Shown here: positions 57,871 to 64,000 of the stretch, piece after piece | How positions within the stretch are numbered: the stretch's first letter is position 1 | Layout of the letters: the number at the start of each line of letters is the position of its first letter | Origin: Dastarcus helophoroides | Taxonomy: Eukaryota > Arthropoda > Insecta > Coleoptera > Bothrideridae | NCBI GenBank assembly: GCA_028583605.1 | Contig: CM053328.1 | Span: forward strand, 37,184,110-37,248,109 | DNA length: 64,000 bases | Reading direction: 5' to 3' | The notes under the pieces: generated by a model | Seen by the model: only the letters and a program-made list of their open reading frames with translations | The model's database searches: none | Told to the model about the DNA's origin: nothing | Program-made: the position numbers and the translations under genes

Positions 57871-57975
57871 AAAAAAATGTAAAGGGATGCATGAATATAT
57901 TTTTTGAACTGCAGGGGCGTATAACATAAAAAAGGTTGGAAGCCCTGTTCTCATCAGAGTCTGTCACTGCAAATT
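57871..57975. repeat. Strand-switch junction
   Basis: GC-richer link (GAACTGCAGGGGCGTATAAC, GGTTGGAAGCCCTGTTCTC) between a pyrimidine-rich tract on the left and a purine-rich tract on the right. Probably an element terminus. Confidence 0.45.
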
Positions 57976-59890
57976 GATTTATGGAAATTTCGAAAAAAAG
58001 GAAATTTTTGAGAAAGAGGCAAATTTATTAAAATAGACTAATTTTAAAAGAAACAGTTTCGAGAGAAGTGCAAACTTTACGAAATCTTGAAGGTCAGATT
58101 CTAAAAGTACGAAAGTTTCAGAAAAAGCTCAGTGTTAAGAAAAATAACCATATTTGGAACAAAAGGAAAATTTGGAGAAAACGGTATACAAAAACTTCAA
58201 AAATATTCGAAATTATCAAGTTAAGTTTTAAGAAAAAATCAGTTTTGGGATTTAAACGAGAATTAAAAAGGGACAGTTTTGAAGAAAATTAATCCAAATT
58301 CCTGTCAAGAAACGAATTTCGAGTAAAAATGGAAATTTCAAGAAAAAAAACGAATTATCGTGAAGAAATGAAAGTTTTACCCAGAAGGTCAAATTTTAAG
58401 AAAACTGTCAAATTTTTAGAAATCCCTTATTTATGAAACACAAATTTTGGAAAAAAATTGATAATCTGGAAAGACGAATTTCGAGTAAAAATTTGAAATT
58501 TCCTGAAACATAGAGAATTTTGAGATAATCGAAATTTCGGAAAAAAGACGGATTTTGAAAACAATATAGAACTTTCGCTAAAAAGACGAATGTTGAGGAA
58601 AAATTGACATTTTAAGAAACAAAAACGAATTTCTAAAAAAGAATTCAAAATTTCGGGAAAATTGAGATTTTAAAAATAATTTCTAAATTGAGGGAAAATT
58701 GAAAATTTTCCAGAGAATATAAATTCTATGAAAAAAGTCGAATTTTATGAATTAAGTTGAGTTAAAAAAGGCGACTTTTGCAAAGAAAATAGTTGAAATT
58801 CCAAGAAAAAAGCGACATTTGACGAAAAAGACCAAATTTTCAGAGAAAACTAGAAATTTCGCACAGAAAGCTTAATTTCGAGAACACTTATTTATGAAAA
58901 AGACGAACTTTGAAAAAAAACTGAAATTTTTTAGGGACAGGACCAATTTCGAGTAAAAAGTTGAAATTTCCAGGAAGATAAAGGATTGAATTTTGAGGTA
59001 AAGTCGAAATTTCTAAATTTTGACAAAAATATAGGCATTAAAGATCAATGCCGAGAAAAAAACTGACATTTTCAAGAAAAAGAAGGAATTTTTAAAAAAC
59101 AATTCACAATTTCGAGAAAGATATTAAAATACCGAAAAAAATTTCGAAATTGAGGAAAAATTGAAAGTTTTGTAAAAAAGTCAAATTTTAGAAAAATACC
59201 GTCGAATTTTGCGAATTAAGTTAAAGTAAAATAAGACGAGTTTTAAAAAAAATATTGGATATTCCAAAAGAAAAAAAATTAACAAGAAAGACGAAAAGAG
59301 TAAAATGCAATTTCGCAGAGAAGGTTTAATTTAAAAAAAAATTGTCATGTTTTGAGAGAAGATTTTTATGAAAAAGACAAATTTTGAAAAATAAGCGGAT
59401 ATTTTAGAAAAGGACCAGGAACTTAAAGGATTGAATTTTGAGATAAAGTCAAAATTTCGAAAAAGACAAATTTTGTGAAAAAGACGAATTTTGTGAAAAA
59501 GAAGAATTTTGTGAAAAAGACGAATATTGGGGAAAGCACTGACATTTCAAAAAGCAGAAAACATTTTTGAAAACGAATTCAAAATTTCGAGAAGATCGAA
59601 ATTTCTGGAAAAAAGTTTCCGAAATTTTAAATTCTTCTTCGAAATTAGTAAATATTCGAAATTTTCCACAAGGACTCTTTTAATAATAAAGCATTTTTTT
59701 TCCAACAGGTTACATAAAACCCAATTATTTTTTTTAAGAAAACAAGGTCGAATTATGCCCGTTAAGTTGAATTGGACGAGTTTGGAAAAAAATAGTCAAA
59801 ATTCCGAAAGAACTGTTTTAAAAAAAAAATTTTAAACAAAATGGAAACATACACCGAAAGCTCAATTTTGAAAAAATAATTATATTTTGA
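57976..59890 (+). repeat. Purine-rich degenerate repeat tract 7
   Basis: A-rich words throughout, including a short perfect array AATTTTGTGAAAAAGACG (18 bp, three units) at 59465-59525. No gene. Confidence 0.65.
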
Positions 59891-60225
59891 TAATAGTTAT
59901 TTATTCTTCATGGTAGACCCTTATTGACCGAAAATATTATGTTTTTTTTCATTTTATTTAACAATTCTTCGGCCCAGTTTGGAAATATTTAAATTTTTAT
60001 GGTTTGTTGACAATTTTCTAAACAATTTTTGAAATGCGACTACGTGATATTTAAATTTATTGAAAACGACACTTCATGACCGTTTACAAATTAAGAGGTG
60101 AGTTTATTTTACATAGAATAGGAATAATGAAAAATAGGAGACCAAAAATTAGATATGGAAAAAATAAAAATTTTGTTTTTTTGATAAATTAGGAAAATAT
60201 AAAAAAATACATAAAAAAGGTTGTA
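59891..60225. other. Unassigned AT-rich sequence before the hammerhead
   Basis: No coding motif of a Penelope-type reverse transcriptase or GIY-YIG nuclease is visible. May be element-derived. Confidence 0.3.
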
Positions 60226-60272
60226 GTACTGGACATCGATGTTTCGCTCTCATTTGAGCTCGTCAGCAGTGC
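60226..60272 (-). ncRNA. Type I hammerhead ribozyme (predicted), second locus
   Basis: Minus strand: stem I GCACUG, core CUGACGA, stem II GCUC - loop AAAUGA - GAGC, core GAAA, stem III ACAU-CG-AUGU (sharing the last A of GAAA), cleavage triplet GUC, then CAGUAC pairing with stem I (one A-C mismatch). All invariant core residues are present. Different sequence from the 49.4 kb ribozyme outside the core, so it is a separate family. Confidence 0.78.
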
Positions 60273-60500
60273 ATAACATGGAAAGAGAACAATGAGGAAG
60301 AAATACTTAAAATTAAATTTTTTTTTTAAATTTAAAAAAAAGAAAAATAAAGAAATTTTAACATGAATAGACGTTTCATCATCAATTTACTGTGTTAAAA
60401 ATTTACTGTGTTAAAAATTTAAATATTTGAAGCCCGATCCACAAGAAACAACTACTCCGAGGGCTAATACTCCTTCTGGCCAAAGAAATGTTAAATAAAT
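60273..60500. other. Flank of the second hammerhead
   Basis: AT-rich with a direct duplication of TTTACTGTGTTAAAAA at 60388-60417 and a GC-richer piece at 60430-60482. Possibly the rest of a Penelope-type element; no protein motif. Confidence 0.3.
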
Positions 60501-63060
60501 TGAAAAAAAAATAGTTATTTATGTAAAAGACAGATTTTAAAAAAAGAACTGAAATTTTGAAAAGACCAATTTTTAGGAAAAAAGTAGACATTTCTAGGAA
60601 TATAAATCATTGATTATTATGATGAAGTGGAAATTTTGAGAGAAATTTTGCAAAAAGTCAAATGGAAAAACTGGCATTTTAAAAACCAAAATTGAATCTT
60701 TTAAAAGGATTCATTTCGAGAAGATCAAAATTTTAGAAAAAATTCGATTTTTCTCGAAATTCTGAATTTTTATTTTCAACAAAGCGCCCGTAATATCAAG
60801 ACAAAAGTCCAAGTTAGTAAATATTCGAAATTTTCCAGAAAGAAAATTTTTAAGAAAAGCAGTCGAATTTTGCGAATTAAGTTTAAGTTTTGGAAAAAAA
60901 ATATTCGAAATTTCGAGAAAAAAAAACGAATTTTGACAAGGAAGACGAAATTTGAAGTTTGACAGAGAAAGTTCAATTTTGAGAAAATAGTGATAATTTT
61001 GATAATAATTCTTTATAAAAAAAAGCCAAATTTGCAAAAAACCGGAATTTATAAAAAAAGGCGAATTTCAAGAAATGTTGAGATTTTCAGGAACATAAAG
61101 GACTGAATTTTGAGGTAAAGGCGATATCTCCAAAATAGACTGATTTTGAAAAAAATATAGAAATTTCGCAAATAAGACGAATGTCGAGGAAAAAACAGAG
61201 ATAACGAATTTTTACAAAGAATTCAAACATACTAAAAAGAAAAAAATTTGAAATTTTGAGGAAGAATTCGATCTTAATCTTCGACATTTTGGATTCTTAT
61301 TTTCGAAATAGAGTTTGAAATTTCGAGAAAAAATTTTAAATTGGTAAAATATGCGAAATTTTTCTGGAAGTCAAAATTTCGAAAAAATTTTAGAGAGAAG
61401 TCGAAATTTCTCGGTTGAACATCTATTTTTTTTTGCTCTTTAAGTCAGTGGTAAACAAACCCTACCTCATCGTGACATCAGATGACGTCCAATACTGAGA
61501 TAGACGTCGGCATTCTGAGAATTTCCAAATAGTTAGATTTCAAAAAAGAGTCGACCAAATAAAAATCGCCTTGAAATTTTGAGAGAAAGTATTATCGAAA
61601 TTCTAGAAAAAAAACAATTTTGGCGAGAAAGACGAAATTTCGAAAATAAAATGGAAATTTCGCAGAGAAGGTTAAATAGTAATATTTTTAAGAATAGTTC
61701 TTTATAAAAGACAAATTTTGAAAAACAAAAACCGAAATTTTGAGTAAAAGACAAATTTCGAGGAAAAACTGACATTTCAAAAAACAAAAACAAATTTTTA
61801 CAAGGAATTTGAAATTTCGAAAAATAGATCGAAATTTCAAGGAAGGGTTCGGTCTTATTTTCAACATTTTCAATTCTTATTTTCGGGAAAGAGCTCGAAA
61901 TATCGGGAAAAAAGTCGAAATTTGTAAATATTCGAAATTTTCTAGAAAGTCAACGTTTCAAAAAAAAAGGACGAATTTTGAGCAAAAGTCGAGATTTCTT
62001 GGTTGAATATCTATTTATTCTTGACTGCTTGAGTCAGAGGAAGACGAGCGCGCCCCACTCTGCCCCATCGTGACGTGGCAGATGGTGTCCAATATTAAGA
62101 TAGACGTCGAAATTTTGAGAATTTCCAAAAAGTTGGATTTAAAAAAATAGTCGACCAAATAAAAATTGCCTCGAAATTTTGAATAACAAAAATTGGAAAT
62201 TCTGAGAAAACAAAAACGAATTCTGACGAGAAAAACGAAATTTCGAGAATATAATAAAAATTTCGCAGAGAAGGTTAAATGGTAATATTTTAAGAATAGT
62301 TCTTTATAAAAGACAAATTTTGAAAACAAAAACCGAAATTTTGAGTAAAAGACAAATTTCGAGGAAAAACTGACATTTAAAAAAACAAAAACAAATTTTA
62401 ACAAGGAATTCGAAATTTCGAAAAATAGATCGAAATTTCGAGGAAGAGTTCGGTCTTATTTTCGACGTTTTCAATTCTCATTTTCGGGAAAGAGCTCGAA
62501 ATATCGGGAAAAAAGTCGAAATTTGTAAATATTCGAAATTTTCTAGAAAGTCAACGTTTCAAAAAAAAAGGACGAATTTTGAGCAAAAGTCGAGATTTTT
62601 CGGTTGAATGTCAATTTTTTATTGACTGCTTGAGTCAGAGGAAGACGAGCACGCCCCACTCTGCCCCATCGTGACGTGGCAGATGGTGTCCAATCGACAA
62701 AATCAAAATCAAAAAACCTCGAAATTTTGAGAGTTTCCAATAAGTTGGATTTCAAAAAATAGTTGACCAAATAAAAATTGCCACGAAATTTCGAAAAAAT
62801 TGTATTCGAAATTCTGAAAAAAAAAACGAATTTTGATGAGAATAAATTTCCAGGAAAAAACTGACATTTCAAAAAACAAAAACAAATTTTTACAAGGAAT
62901 TCGAATATCCTTGTACAAAATTTCGAAATTTCTAAAAAGTATTATTCCAAATTTGTAGATAAATATTTCTCCCGAACTTTTTACTCTTTTGTCAAAAAAA
63001 ATCGACCGAATTTCCACGAGCGGGCAAATTTCAAAAACTAGTAGAAATTTGCAGGAAGTT
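60501..63060 (+). repeat. Purine-rich degenerate repeat tract 8 with about 600-bp tandem units
   Basis: Three islands at 61405-61520, 61985-62115 and 62590-62700 share TTGACTGCTTGAGTCAGAGG, GCCCCACTCTGCCCCATCGT and GTGTCCAAT; spacings are about 580 and 603 bp. Units 2 and 3 are near-identical for hundreds of bases (GGAAAGAGCTCGAAATATCG). Confidence 0.75.
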
Positions 63061-63064
63061 AGAT

Positions 63065-63145
63065 GTCAAACTTGACAGACATGCCAAAATTGACAGAAAT
63101 GCTAAAATTGACAGATATACCAAAATTGACAGACAACATCGAATT
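63065..63145 (+). repeat. 19-bp minisatellite
   Basis: Units of the form CAAAATTGACAGAAATGCT, about four, diverged at one to three positions. Confidence 0.75.
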
Positions 63146-64000
63146 TTGAGAAATTACAAATTTAGGGAGTCAAGTTTCCATTGGAAAACCCGCTATAAAA
63201 AAGAAGTGTCACTCTGGACGTATTAGTAGATAAGGTTGGATTCCGAGCTTAGTTCTGGCACCCCTATTTTTAAAATTTAAATCTGCCACTGATAATCTGA
63301 TACCTTGAGGTCCCAAATGATCGGGGGTTTGATGCTACAGCATCATAAGCACTATTTCTATGCTATTTTCAAGTTCAGGAAACATTTTTGGGGAGAAAAC
63401 TTTCTTAGACGCGTTGAGCGATTCTGGAAAAGGGATACACTTATGATTTTGCGTCTCGATCAGGCGTCATCATCACGCGTCACCATCACGCGTCATCATC
63501 ACGCGTCACCATCACGCGTTACCAACATCCTCTACTGTCAACATTATCAGACGGGGTGCTCAATCGTTGAAGAATGTAGTGTTTTATCACTAAATATACG
63601 TCAGTATTAAAAATAAAAAGTAAAATGCGGTACTCCTTTGCTCCAGAGCTGGCTAATAAGATGTTGAATGCAATAAAAAAAAGAGTGTCAAGTAAGTGTA
63701 TTTCATATCAATAAATATTAGATTCGTTTCCAGACGATTACAAGAATCCAAATCACAAATATAAAAAGGTAATGCAGTCTGACAGCATTTATTGTAGAAT
63801 ATTAAAATATTTCCAATATTCTGACTTGTTTCCTAATGTGGATTCGAACTGCGCTATACAGGCACCGTTATTTTCTAGTTGTAAGTTTTCACTTCTATCG
63901 GCAGTATCCAAGAGTGCCTATAGATGTTTTGATTACCCAAACTTTAATTTTTTTTAATTAGTGAGCCTAGTACAAATTAAAACGCTCTGGAGTAGTCTAC
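63146..64000. other. Single-copy-looking right end of the window
   Basis: No repeat family apart from the 13-bp minisatellite at 63463-63525. Open frames of 61-101 codons match nothing I recognise. Confidence 0.35.
63463..63525. repeat. 13-bp minisatellite CGCGTCACCATCA
   Basis: Alternating CGCGTCATCATCA and CGCGTCACCATCA units (about 4.5 copies), so a 26-bp higher-order period. Each unit holds a CG-rich ACGCGT core. Confidence 0.9.

Overview
The window looks like insect nuclear DNA: AT-rich, with one interrupted protein-coding gene whose exons join at canonical splice sites in matching phase, surrounded by transposons and satellites. The only host gene I can support is the 3' part of a Pax3/7-family (gooseberry / gooseberry-neuro / paired type) transcription factor on the + strand. 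Its homeodomain exon is at 584-1259 and its terminal exon at 16322-16427, separated by a 15 kb intron. The paired-domain exons must lie upstream of the window. No bacterial-type operons, rRNA, tRNA or CRISPR arrays were seen.

The gsb intron is largely mobile DNA: an NAA20-derived gene fragment (3239-3328, minus strand); a 5.4 kb hAT-like element (3825-9234) with CAGGGGCGGC termini and an 8-bp target duplication matching at 7 of 8 bases; a broken Jockey-like LINE (3990-5657) inside it; and long tracts of degenerate A-rich or T-rich sequence. Downstream of the gene I recognise no further host exon over 47 kb.

By eye, somewhat under half of the window (about 30 kb) is one peculiar kind of sequence: strand-asymmetric, quasi-periodic DNA built from short words such as GAAATTTCGAGAA (purine-rich tracts) or the complement (pyrimidine-rich tracts). 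Shared non-repetitive islands and a shared G-rich terminal block show that at least some of it is the body of a large transposon family, not a plain microsatellite. Orientation of the terminal block agrees with which strand is purine-rich. Local tandem amplifications (340, 495, 550, 600 and 908 bp units) occur within it.

Other repeats are: about 14 copies or part-copies of a 240-bp palindromic (foldback) element; a second dispersed family with TCTGTCTGTCGACTG and CCGGGCTAATCTCGGAAACTG blocks at 45.8-50.5 and 53.5-54.3 kb; a 79-bp satellite of about 42 monomers (34595-37915) with a CACGTG E-box in most monomers and 4-mer and 5-mer higher-order structure; two 96-bp MITE-like inverted repeats; and several minisatellites.

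The most interesting signals are self-cleaving RNA candidates. A 374-bp unit at 49308-49743 (minus strand) carries a complete type I hammerhead ribozyme fold. The insertion starts almost exactly where that ribozyme would cleave, which is the architecture of a retrozyme or Penelope-associated element. A second complete hammerhead fold lies at 60226-60272 (minus strand). The palindromic foldback family carries a related but degenerate core.
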